This document shows positions 26,301-33,318 of a DNA stretch of 64,000 nucleotides, in pieces. The notes under the pieces are model-generated. The model saw nothing but the letters and a program-made list of their open reading frames with translations. It had not been told where the DNA came from and made no database searches. The DNA lies in NCBI RefSeq assembly GCF_003347205.1, contig NZ_QQBJ01000012.1, forward strand, positions 186,001 to 250,000. Reading direction: 5' to 3'. The stretch comes from Mycolicibacterium moriokaense. GTDB lineage: Bacteria; Actinomycetota; Actinomycetes; Mycobacteriales; Mycobacteriaceae. A program made the translations under genes and the position numbers. How positions within the stretch are numbered: position 1 is the first letter of the stretch; the number at the start of each line of letters is the position of its first letter.

Positions 26301-26552
26301 CGAGCGCGCGAGCAACTCGATCATGATGTCGCGCAGCCGCTCCATGTCCAGGGTGGCCGCGATGTCCATCGACCGCACCACGTCGGCGAACAGCACCGTC
26401 ACCTGCTTGTACTCCGCCGACCCGCTGACCTGGGTGACCGCCGCACCGCACTGGTGACAGAACTTGGCGGTCCGCGGAAGGTCGATGCCGCACGACCTGC
26501 ATGACAACTGCGTCGCTGTCTGCGCTTCGCCAGCGTGCCCGCCGGGGTTCAC
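23346..26552 (-). CDS. Adenylate/guanylate cyclase-AAA ATPase regulator, paralogue 1
   Basis: A 1068-residue multidomain protein. In order: an N-terminal zinc ribbon (CRSCG and CHQCG, residues about 18-37); a class III cyclase domain (LFADVV metal Asp near residue 55, EHTGDGVMAVFG, RVRVGLNSGRV); an AAA/STAND ATPase with Walker A GPPGIGKS near residue 280 and Walker B LFIIEDVHW; then a long TPR-like helical tail. The canonical VNxAxR signature is replaced by SPVGFAQRM, so cyclase activity is uncertain. It shares its architecture with 54755-57943. The GTG at 26552 is the start; it stands alone. Confidence 0.9.
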   Translation of the reverse strand: MNPGGHAGEAQTATQLSCRSCGIDLPRTAKFCHQCGAAVTQVSGSAEYKQVTVLFADVVRSMDIAATLDMERLRDIMIELLARSAAVARRFGGTVEHTGDGVMAVFGAPMTLEDHAFRACQAALGIQEEANRLASDVHERDGIELRVRVGLNSGRVIAGDFGSGSLGYRATGSPVGFAQRMESVAPPGAVVLSESTARLVEHLTVLGEPQWKHIKGADDPVSVRELLAIAPRDGLVARNEGSLVGRRWEMAALDALIDRTIAGRGGVVTVMGPPGIGKSRVAREAAALAADRGFEVVWAFCESHAHDVPFYAVTRLLRAGLGVTDADGDAARARVREQVPDADPQDLLLLDDLLGIADPEVTLPPIDPDARRRRLTALVNAATLARTTPSLFIIEDVHWIDPVSESLLADFLSVIAHTPSMALITARPEYDGSLTRAHGAQTIALNPLTESDTVALLAGLMGPDPSVGELTTKIAERASGNPFFAEEMVRELAQRGVLTGEHGRYVCGMDVADVSVPATVQAAIGARIDRLDVAAKRTVNAASVIGARFEPEMLTALGIDPEFDELLGAELIDQVRFTPTAEYAFRHPLIRTVAYESQLKSDRAQWHRRLAAAIEERAPNSVEENAALIAEHLQAAGELPVAYGWHMRAAAWSTNRDVTAARVSWEQACRIADALATDDPGQLPMRIAPRTMLCATDFQGQVVEETRRRFEELRQLCDMAGDEVSLAIGMAGLITAVVYTGRSPEAAQLISEQLALLESIGDPTLTLGLAPVAFVTWMDSGEFGEMMRWSQVVIDLADGDPAKGAGFGWGSPLAIALAFRGTARWWLGRPGWRQDLRDAVATARDSQPATFVAVVNWTHAFVLHYGVVQADEAVVRLCEEALQAAGSGNWIALVLAEYTLALALFDRDDEADRRRALELMMHFRDSVREGTPFLTPVAELWLAREKARDGDRDAAIADMRRVVHELRRAGRRFYGIWGAGFLVEALLKRGAQGDLAEADEVVDWLSSQRAEQDSAIVDVMLLRLRALLADARGDDDAYRDLAGRYREMAKSLDFEGHIASAEAMLKGR

Positions 26553-26694
26553 GCCAGCATCGTGTCACCTGTTCTCGACGATGTCCCAGATTTTGACGCG
26601 GCAGTGAATGCAATCTCATGCAGGGCACGATGCGCATCACCTCAGCTAACTCTCGAGCAGCCGAAATGTCGGCCCATTCTGGGATAATTGTTCA

Positions 26695-27501
26695 GTGACG
26701 CAAACTCCAAACGAACGACTGTTCATCGTCGAGGCGACCAACTGGAAGGAGGCGGTGATCACCCTGCTCGAACGCAATTCGTCGTACACGCCGTGGCGGT
26801 ACGGCGGGGGCGAAGCAGAGGAGGGTGATGCCGTCGCCTTCGTGCTGAGCACCGAGCCGACGTCCGTGCTCACTGCGCTCGGCCGCATCGGCGCCGACGG
26901 CGACCCCACCCAGGCCCGCGTGGAACCGTCACCGGCGCCTCTCGGACTGGCGGACCTCGACACGCTGGTGATGATGACGACCTTCCGGTACGACTCGGAC
27001 CCGCGCCATGAATGGGTGCTGGACGGCGAGATGGCGATTCGGATGAGACTTGCGCTGGAAGAGTGCGGTTATCGCGACGACCAATACATGCGGTTCGGGC
27101 ACAGTCCGCTGGCCGCGGCCCGAATCCTGCTCCGGAGCTGCGGACGGTGCAGCGGTTGTGATCGGGCCATGGATCTCGACCTCGATAGCGCACGTGACGA
27201 GATCCACATCCACACCGTCGACGCCTACCAACGCGACAGGCCCTCGGCCGAGACGGACGCCGACTGGCCCGGCGCCCTGTGTGAACGCTGCACAGCACGC
27301 ATGCGGAAGGACGGTTACACCAGCCTGGTGGACTACCGGTTGGCGCAACACCCCGCCTGCCCGAAGTGCGGCGCACAACGGACCCTGGACACGCTCTTCG
27401 GGATGCTGATGACGCGCGACGTGCCGCCCTGGCGCGACGTCCGGGGATGCTGCGTCACCTTCGACGACTGGACCTGCGGCGAGTGCGGTCACACCTGGTG
27501 A
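26695..27501 (+). CDS. Zinc-binding hypothetical protein
   Basis: A 268-residue soluble protein starting at a GTG. Four cysteine pairs suggest zinc knuckles: CGRCSGC, CERC, CPKCG and CGECG, with a histidine pair (IHIH) between. The N-terminal 100 residues look like an alpha/beta domain without motifs. No membrane segment or catalytic pattern. It sits alone between the cyclase-AAA gene and a small secreted protein; its function is unknown. Confidence 0.7.
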   Translation: MTQTPNERLFIVEATNWKEAVITLLERNSSYTPWRYGGGEAEEGDAVAFVLSTEPTSVLTALGRIGADGDPTQARVEPSPAPLGLADLDTLVMMTTFRYDSDPRHEWVLDGEMAIRMRLALEECGYRDDQYMRFGHSPLAAARILLRSCGRCSGCDRAMDLDLDSARDEIHIHTVDAYQRDRPSAETDADWPGALCERCTARMRKDGYTSLVDYRLAQHPACPKCGAQRTLDTLFGMLMTRDVPPWRDVRGCCVTFDDWTCGECGHTW

Positions 27502-27596
27502 ATGTCGTCACCGCCTGAGCCGGCGCGACATTCACCTGCGGCGTCGCTCACCGTGTGAAACCCTTTTCACCACGCCTTGGATGGTGAGGAGACGAC

Positions 27597-28013
27597 ATGG
27601 TCCGACTCTTGGTGGCCACGGCCGTCGCACTCGCCTTCCTCCCGGCGCCCAGCGCGGCCGCCGACCCCAACGACTATCAGTACGTGCGGACCGTGTCGGG
27701 CGCCGTCCGCTGCGTCATCAGCGCCGACCATGTCGGGTGCGAGCGATCCAGCGCTGACGGATTCCCCGGCGCGCCGAAAAGCCAGAGCGGGCCGGGCAAT
27801 TGGAACGTCGCGGGTGTCGATGCCGACGGCGTCTTCAACTGGGGTGAGGGCAACATCGGCGGTGTGGACGCCGACCAGGTGACGTTGACCTACGGCCAGA
27901 CCTTCCACGTCAAGGGCTGGACCGTCGCACCGTCCTTCGACGGAACCCGCTTCACCAACGACGCCAGCGGCCGCGGCATGTTCGTCAGCATCCAGCACGT
28001 TTCGCCGTTCTAG
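27597..28013 (+). CDS. Small secreted protein
   Basis: A 138-residue exported protein with a clear signal peptide (MVRLLVATAVALAFLPA, cleavage near SAAA-DP). The mature part is a small beta-rich domain with two cysteines (VRCVISADHVGCE) and repeated Gly/Asp turns. Mycobacterial proteins of this type are common and uncharacterised. The ATG at 27597 has a GGAGAC ribosome-binding site, and the gene converges with the GCS2-type gene 7 bp away. Confidence 0.8.
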   Translation: MVRLLVATAVALAFLPAPSAAADPNDYQYVRTVSGAVRCVISADHVGCERSSADGFPGAPKSQSGPGNWNVAGVDADGVFNWGEGNIGGVDADQVTLTYGQTFHVKGWTVAPSFDGTRFTNDASGRGMFVSIQHVSPF

Positions 28014-28020
28014 GTGCCGC

Positions 28021-29496
28021 TCACGGCACCGGCCATTCGTGCACCGGGGCGCCGGTGCGAGCGTGCTCGACGTATCGGCGCGTCATCTCGTGCAGCCCCG
28101 TGATGCGCTCCGACCCGCTCTCCTCGAGATGGCGAACCACCGCGGTCTGCCATGCAGCGCCGTTGCGGCCCCGTCGAACTCGCGCCTCGATGACACCGAG
28201 GTACCGGTCGCGGTCGTCGGCGTCCACACCCCAGGCATCCAGCCCGGCCGCCGCGAGTGGCAGCAGGATCTCACAGACGAGTTGACCGACCGGGAGCTTC
28301 ATACCCTGCCACGACAGTCGCGCTGCCAGGCCGTCGCGGGCCGCGCGATGCAAATCGCGCTCGGCCACCGCGAAGGGCGTTTCTGCCCAGGGGGCGGGGT
28401 CAGCGTCAGCGATGCTGCGGACGAGCCCGTAATAGAACGCCGCGTTGGCGATCATGTCGACGACGGTCGGTCCGCTTGGCAGCACCCGGTTCTCGATGCG
28501 CAGTTGCGGACGCCCGGCCTGCACGTCATAGACGGGCCGGTTCCAGCGCCACACCGTGCCGTTGTGCAGTCGAAGCTCATGCAGGGCCGGCACGCGGCCC
28601 GACTCGACGGCGGCATCGGGATCCTCGGACTCCAGTGTCGGAAACAGCGGCGCGAACTCGCGGACGATCTCGTCGAAGAGCTCGACGGGGTCGTTGATCC
28701 ACCGGTCGCCGAGGCGCACCCGCGCCGGCGCGCCGCGGCGGACCTCTCTGGGGCGACGGCTGTCGAGGAGTTGCTCCAACAAGGTGATGCGGGTTTCCTG
28801 CCACACGCAATTGCCCAGCAGGTACGGCGAATTCGCACCAACGGCAACCTGAGCGCCCGCGATCATCTGGGCGGCGTTGTAGTAGGCGGCGAACCGCTCC
28901 GGCGGAACCCGCAGGTGCAGCTGCAGGCTGGTCGCCGCCGCATCGGGGGCGACCGAATCGGTGGTGAACTCCACCGGCTCGCACCCGTCGGCGATGCTCA
29001 CCACGAACGGCCGGTGGCGAGCGGACCGGATGCGCCGCACCAACAACTCGTAGCGTGGGTTGTGCGAGATCCGCTCGACGGTCAGCTGATCGGCGCTGAG
29101 CGTGGGAAGCGTGCCGACGGTGACCATCCGGACGCCGAGCCCCTCGATCCTGGCATGGCTCTGGTCGAACACCGCGTTGAGTGTGGCTTCACTGTCCCGC
29201 AGCACGGAGCCCGACAGCAGGCGCGGAGCGATGTTCAACTCGATGTTGAACTGCCCGAGCTCGTGCTGCATGTCGGTGCGGCCCAGGCGGTTCAGGACGG
29301 CGTCGTTGATCAGCCGGGGTCGACCCAGCGGGTCGACGAGATCGAGTTCCACCTCCATCCCGATGGTGTCCTCGTGGCCGACGAACCATCCCTCGTCGAC
29401 CATGCGCCGCAACACCGCTGCGCTGCGAGCCAGCCTGTGCTGCACCGCGGGGTCGTGGTCGGCGGCCAGGCGCGACGCCTCCACGCGCTCGCCCAC
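28021..29496 (-). CDS. Glutamate-cysteine ligase family protein (GCS2/YbdK-like)
   Basis: A 491-residue ATP-dependent carboxylate-amine ligase related to GCS2. Motifs: GMEVELDLVDPLG near residue 45, QFNIELNIAPR, LQLHLRVPPE, and the C-terminal NRVLPSGPTVVD. It probably makes a gamma-glutamyl or related amide; mycobacteria make mycothiol in place of glutathione, so glutathione is unlikely. It starts with GTG, 4 bp after the GltB-like stop, in a minus-strand operon with a hydrolase. Confidence 0.88.
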   Translation of the reverse strand: MGERVEASRLAADHDPAVQHRLARSAAVLRRMVDEGWFVGHEDTIGMEVELDLVDPLGRPRLINDAVLNRLGRTDMQHELGQFNIELNIAPRLLSGSVLRDSEATLNAVFDQSHARIEGLGVRMVTVGTLPTLSADQLTVERISHNPRYELLVRRIRSARHRPFVVSIADGCEPVEFTTDSVAPDAAATSLQLHLRVPPERFAAYYNAAQMIAGAQVAVGANSPYLLGNCVWQETRITLLEQLLDSRRPREVRRGAPARVRLGDRWINDPVELFDEIVREFAPLFPTLESEDPDAAVESGRVPALHELRLHNGTVWRWNRPVYDVQAGRPQLRIENRVLPSGPTVVDMIANAAFYYGLVRSIADADPAPWAETPFAVAERDLHRAARDGLAARLSWQGMKLPVGQLVCEILLPLAAAGLDAWGVDADDRDRYLGVIEARVRRGRNGAAWQTAVVRHLEESGSERITGLHEMTRRYVEHARTGAPVHEWPVP

Positions 29497-29500
29497 GGCG

Positions 29501-31057
29501 CTACTCCGTGGCCTGATAGACGCCCGCCGGATCGTCGTAGCGCGACATGTACGTGTCGATGTCCGCGACGATCTCCGGCCCCGGTACGCCCCAACCCTCC
29601 TCGTAGCCGTACACCTGCGCGAGCGGCCGGTGGCCGCGGTCCCCGTCGAGGATCTCGACGTCCTTCGGGCTCAGCATGCCGGGGTGGCGGACACCCGCCG
29701 CCTCCGACACCTTCAGTAGATCGCGGCGCAGCGTCATCACGTAGTTGGCCAGCCGGTGTGACTTCTGTTGCGGATCGAGACCGCTTGCCAGCCATGGATT
29801 CTGGGTGGCGACGCCGGTTGGGCAGTGGTCGGTGTGGCATTTCTGCGCCTGGATGCAACCGATCGCGAGCATCGCCTCCCGTGCCACGTTGAGCAGGTCG
29901 ACGCCCAACGCGAACGCCACGATCGCGTTGGCGGGCAGGCCCAGCTTGGCCGACCCGATCCAGGTGACGCGGTCGCTGAGCCCCCGCCGCGCGAACAACC
30001 CGTAGACCTGCGCGAAGCCGACCCGGAACGGGAACGACACGTTGTCCTCGAACACCAGCGGTGCGGCGCCGGTGCCGCCCTCGCCGCCGTCGACCGTGAT
30101 GAAGTCGACGCCCCGTTGCCCGTCGGCCATCCGGTCGGCCAGCTGGTGCCAGAACCCCAATTCGCCGACCGCCGACTTGATGCCGACCGGCAAGCCCGTG
30201 ACGTCCGCGATCCGTTCGACGACATCGAGCATCTCGTCGGTGTTGCGGAACGCGGTGTGCCGCGACGGGCTGACGACGTCCTTGCCCTGCTCGACGCCGC
30301 GGATGCGGGCGATCTCGGCGTTCACCTTGGCGCCGGGCAGGTGCCCGCCCAGCCCGGGCTTGGCGCCCTGGCTCAGCTTGATCTCGATCGCGCGCACCGG
30401 CGCGGAGCCGACGACGTCGACCAACCGGTCGAGGTCGAAGTTGCCGCGGGCGTCGCGGCAGCCGAAATAGCCTGTGCCGATTTGGAAGACCAGGTCCCCA
30501 CCCTGGCGGTGGTGATCCGACAGGCCGCCCTCGCCCGTGTTGTGCCAGAAGCCGCCGAGTTTGGCGCCCGCGTTGAGCGCCTGAATCGCCTTCGGGCTCA
30601 GCGCGCCGAACGACATCGCGGACACGTTGACCACCGACTCCGGCCGGAACGCGTGCCTGCGCCCCCGTGGGCCGCCGAGCACTTTCGCGCCGGGCACCTC
30701 GATGTCGCGGCCGTGGATGGGGGAGGCCGGCACCACGTCGGAGAACGTGGCCTGCTTGATGATCGGGTACGACGAGTTCTCCGTGTCGTTGTCCGTGCCG
30801 AACGCGAAGTAGTTGTTCTCCTTCTTGGCCGAGGTGTACACCCAGCGCCGCTGGTCGCGGCTGAACGGCCGCTCCGCGTCGTTGCCCGTGATGATGTACT
30901 GGCGCAACTCCGGACCGACGGACTCCAGCAGATACCGCAACCGGGCGATCACCGGGAAGTTGTGGCGCAGCGCATGGTCTTTTTGAACGAGGTCCTGCAA
31001 GGCCATTCCGGCGACGGCGGCGACCGGAGCCAGTGCGGCCAGCGTCCGCTTCTTCAT
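29501..31057 (-). CDS. FMN-binding glutamate synthase-family protein
   Basis: A 518-residue protein with an N-terminal hydrophobic segment (LAALAPVAAVAGMAL) and the FMN-binding TIM barrel of glutamate synthase (GltB central/FMN domain). Seen motifs: VSAMSFGALSPKA, GEGGLSDHH, TVDGGEGGTGAAP, and the iron-sulphur cluster cysteines CIQAQKCHTDHCPTGVA. It lacks the amidotransferase domain, so ammonia or another donor is expected. The ATG at 31057 overlaps the hydrolase stop (ATGA). Confidence 0.9.
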   Translation of the reverse strand: MKKRTLAALAPVAAVAGMALQDLVQKDHALRHNFPVIARLRYLLESVGPELRQYIITGNDAERPFSRDQRRWVYTSAKKENNYFAFGTDNDTENSSYPIIKQATFSDVVPASPIHGRDIEVPGAKVLGGPRGRRHAFRPESVVNVSAMSFGALSPKAIQALNAGAKLGGFWHNTGEGGLSDHHRQGGDLVFQIGTGYFGCRDARGNFDLDRLVDVVGSAPVRAIEIKLSQGAKPGLGGHLPGAKVNAEIARIRGVEQGKDVVSPSRHTAFRNTDEMLDVVERIADVTGLPVGIKSAVGELGFWHQLADRMADGQRGVDFITVDGGEGGTGAAPLVFEDNVSFPFRVGFAQVYGLFARRGLSDRVTWIGSAKLGLPANAIVAFALGVDLLNVAREAMLAIGCIQAQKCHTDHCPTGVATQNPWLASGLDPQQKSHRLANYVMTLRRDLLKVSEAAGVRHPGMLSPKDVEILDGDRGHRPLAQVYGYEEGWGVPGPEIVADIDTYMSRYDDPAGVYQATE

Positions 31058-32241
31058 GAGACGAGGCCCGACTGCCGCAGCGCGCCGTCGATGAAGTCCT
31101 GCACCGGGCGCGACCGGAAGAAGCCGGTGTGGGCGCCCTGATACCAGATGATCTCGGGGCGGTCCCAGTGCTCCCAGAGGCGCATCACCTGATCGCGCGG
31201 GTTCACCAGGCGGTCGGCCAGCCCGCCGTAGATGAAGCGGCCGGCCTTCGGCACCCGCGGCGTCAGCGACAGCGGCGAGAGCATCCGGCCCAACGGTTCG
31301 GCCAATGCCATCATGTCGCGGCGCGGGTCGTCGTCGCGCAGGCCGCCGTGGCGTGTCAGCACCTCGATCAGGTCCGCGACGGGCACGCCCAGCACCGCAC
31401 ATGTCAGGCCGTCCTCGAGGCTGGCGACCAGCGCGCTGACGTACCCCCCGAGGGACATGCTGTTCAGTCCGATCGGGGAGTCGGGTTCCTGCGCGCGGAT
31501 CCACGTGATCAGCCGCCGGACGTCCCATACCGACTGAGCCACGGCGTGCACGTCGTCGACGACGTCGGTGCCCGGGAACGCCGTGCCTTTCACCTTGCGC
31601 GGGCCGTGCAGCGGCAGCACCGGGAGCACCACGTTCAGGCCGAGGTCCTCGTGCAGATGCCGGGCGCGGAACAGCCGCAGGTCGACCGAGCCGCGGCCCA
31701 TCAGGGCGCCGTGCACGCAGACGATCCACGGCCGCGGCGCGCGGTGGCGCAGGACCAGCGCCCGCACCCGCCTGTTCGCGGTGTAGCCGAGCCAGCGTTC
31801 ACGGCCCGGTTCGCCGGAGCGGGGCTGGTATCCGCTGTCGAACGTCATGCGGTCGAGGACGCGTCGGCGGATCTTCACCGGGCGGATGGTCACGTCGGTC
31901 AGGCTCGGCGGCGCGACGAAGAAGCCCTCCGGCTTGTCCAGGAAGCCCTGCTGCCCGTAATAGTCCAGCGCCGTTGCGATTTCGCGATTGGCTCGGTCGA
32001 GCGCACCGGCGCCGCCGACGGGCAGAAACAGCCGGAAGCCGAGCAGGACGAGCTCGTCGTGGAACACCTGCCTGGCCACGGCGAGGGTCGGCCGCGCGAG
32101 CGGCAACTCGTCCGGCCGTTGATCCGTGTTCTCGGGCGCGGGCTGGTTCATGAACTCGCGGGTCCGGACGAACGGCGTCGTCACGTCCGCGGGACCGGCC
32201 AGTCGCCGCGCGCGGCCGTTGCTGCTCTCGGGTGCGGCCAT
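31054..32241 (-). CDS. Alpha/beta hydrolase
   Basis: A 395-residue soluble hydrolase. The nucleophile elbow is LNSMSLGGYVS, near residue 260, and the oxyanion stretch is WIVCVHGALMGRG. An aspartate and a terminal His (GAHTGF) complete a triad. It leads the three-gene operon with the GltB-like and GCS2 genes and shares a 4-bp ATGA overlap with the next. A substrate that yields an amine or carboxylate for those enzymes is plausible but not shown. The ATG at 32241 is the first in-frame start with similarity. Confidence 0.85.
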   Translation of the reverse strand: MAAPESSNGRARRLAGPADVTTPFVRTREFMNQPAPENTDQRPDELPLARPTLAVARQVFHDELVLLGFRLFLPVGGAGALDRANREIATALDYYGQQGFLDKPEGFFVAPPSLTDVTIRPVKIRRRVLDRMTFDSGYQPRSGEPGRERWLGYTANRRVRALVLRHRAPRPWIVCVHGALMGRGSVDLRLFRARHLHEDLGLNVVLPVLPLHGPRKVKGTAFPGTDVVDDVHAVAQSVWDVRRLITWIRAQEPDSPIGLNSMSLGGYVSALVASLEDGLTCAVLGVPVADLIEVLTRHGGLRDDDPRRDMMALAEPLGRMLSPLSLTPRVPKAGRFIYGGLADRLVNPRDQVMRLWEHWDRPEIIWYQGAHTGFFRSRPVQDFIDGALRQSGLVS

Positions 32242-32340
32242 CCCGACACGTTAGCCGCCGTCTGGTCCCGTCCGAAGGGACTTGGGTCCCATGAACGCGG
32301 GTCCAATGCCGGTGGGGTGCGGCGGCGCGACGGGGCGGGT

Positions 32341-32922
32341 TCAGGTATGCAGGGTGGGCCGGTAGATCAGCTGCTGGATGTCGCCGTCGAGTGTCCGGCT
32401 CTCGATCAGCTCGAGGTCGAAGTCGGCTGCGCCCTGGAAGATCGGGTCGTCGCCGGTCTGCCCGGTGATCACGGGGAAGAGCGTCACCTGGACGCGGTCG
32501 ACCAGCCCGACGGCCATCAGCGCCCGGTTCATCGACAGGCTGCCGTGCGAGCGCAGCGGCACCTCGGACTGCTCCTTGAGGCGGGCGACGACGTCGACGG
32601 CGTCGCCGCTGACGACGGTCGCGTCGGGCCAGTCGAGAGGGCCGGTCAGGGTGGTCGACACCACCGTCGCCGGCAGGTGTCGCATCGCGGTGACCCACGG
32701 ATCGTGCACATCGGAGTCCTCGGTGCTCTCGGCCAGCATCTGTGTGAACAGCCGATACGTGTTGGCGCCGAATACCATTCGCTGCTCGGCGTCATAGAGC
32801 GCGAGGCGGTGGTCGAGCAGTTCGGGACCTTGCTTGCCCCAGTAGCCGCCCCAGTCGCCGCCGTTGACGCCGCCGAAGCCGTCGAGGCTGGAGAAGACGT
32901 CGAAGGTGTAGGTGGCGGTCAT
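32341..32922 (-). CDS. Dihydrofolate reductase-family (RibD C-terminal) protein
   Basis: A 193-residue protein of the RibD C-terminal/DHFR-like family, an NADPH-dependent reductase fold. The order is FDVFSSLDGF, MVFGANTYRLF, a GSLSMNRALM cofactor loop, and VTLFPVITGQT. Homologues are abundant in actinobacteria; the substrate is not known. It is monocistronic, and the 230 bp upstream contain no other gene except a small + ORF at 33153. Confidence 0.85.
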   Translation of the reverse strand: MTATYTFDVFSSLDGFGGVNGGDWGGYWGKQGPELLDHRLALYDAEQRMVFGANTYRLFTQMLAESTEDSDVHDPWVTAMRHLPATVVSTTLTGPLDWPDATVVSGDAVDVVARLKEQSEVPLRSHGSLSMNRALMAVGLVDRVQVTLFPVITGQTGDDPIFQGAADFDLELIESRTLDGDIQQLIYRPTLHT

Positions 32923-33152
32923 GATGCTCCTCGAGTGCGGTCGATTCGTGTCGGGGATACAGACCGCAGACCGCGGCGAAACTCATCGCGGCGGTGTCCC
33001 GTCCCGTGACTGACGGGGCTTCTGGGGCGGACGTGACAACACAGCACCAGAGCCGCGTCGACTCGGGTAGTCGACTACGCGCGCCGCGGCGTTCGCGCGG
33101 CAATAGCGTCTGAAATCAATCCGGCTCGCCGGCTCCGAGGAAGGGGAACGAC

Positions 33153-33302
33153 ATGACCGACGACGAGGTACTGCAAGAAGAAGTGCGTGCCGTCGGGGCG
33201 TATTTCGCCCATCGGCAAGGTGCTGACGGCCGGCCTTTGTCGGACGTCGTCGCGTCGCTGATGCGGCACTGCTCGGTCGGTTCGGCGCAGCGGGACTGGT
33301 AG
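33153..33302 (+). CDS. Small hypothetical protein
   Basis: A 49-residue frame with a strong GAGGAAGGGG ribosome-binding site before its ATG. The peptide is acidic at the start (MTDDEVLQEEVRAVG) and helical, with no signal peptide. It converges with the LuxR-type regulator 17 bp away. Coding status rests on the ribosome-binding site and codon bias. Confidence 0.45.
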   Translation: MTDDEVLQEEVRAVGAYFAHRQGADGRPLSDVVASLMRHCSVGSAQRDW

Positions 33303-33318
33303 CTGTTCCGCCGAGACG

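Noticed and set aside
28039-29892. Very long + frame (617 codons) over the GCS2 and GltB-like genes
   Set aside because: It is antisense to well-supported enzymes and is rich in His/Arg/Pro, typical of the shadow of high-GC genes.
31129-33009. Long + frame over the hydrolase and RibD-like genes
   Set aside because: Antisense shadow; the minus-strand proteins carry complete family motifs.
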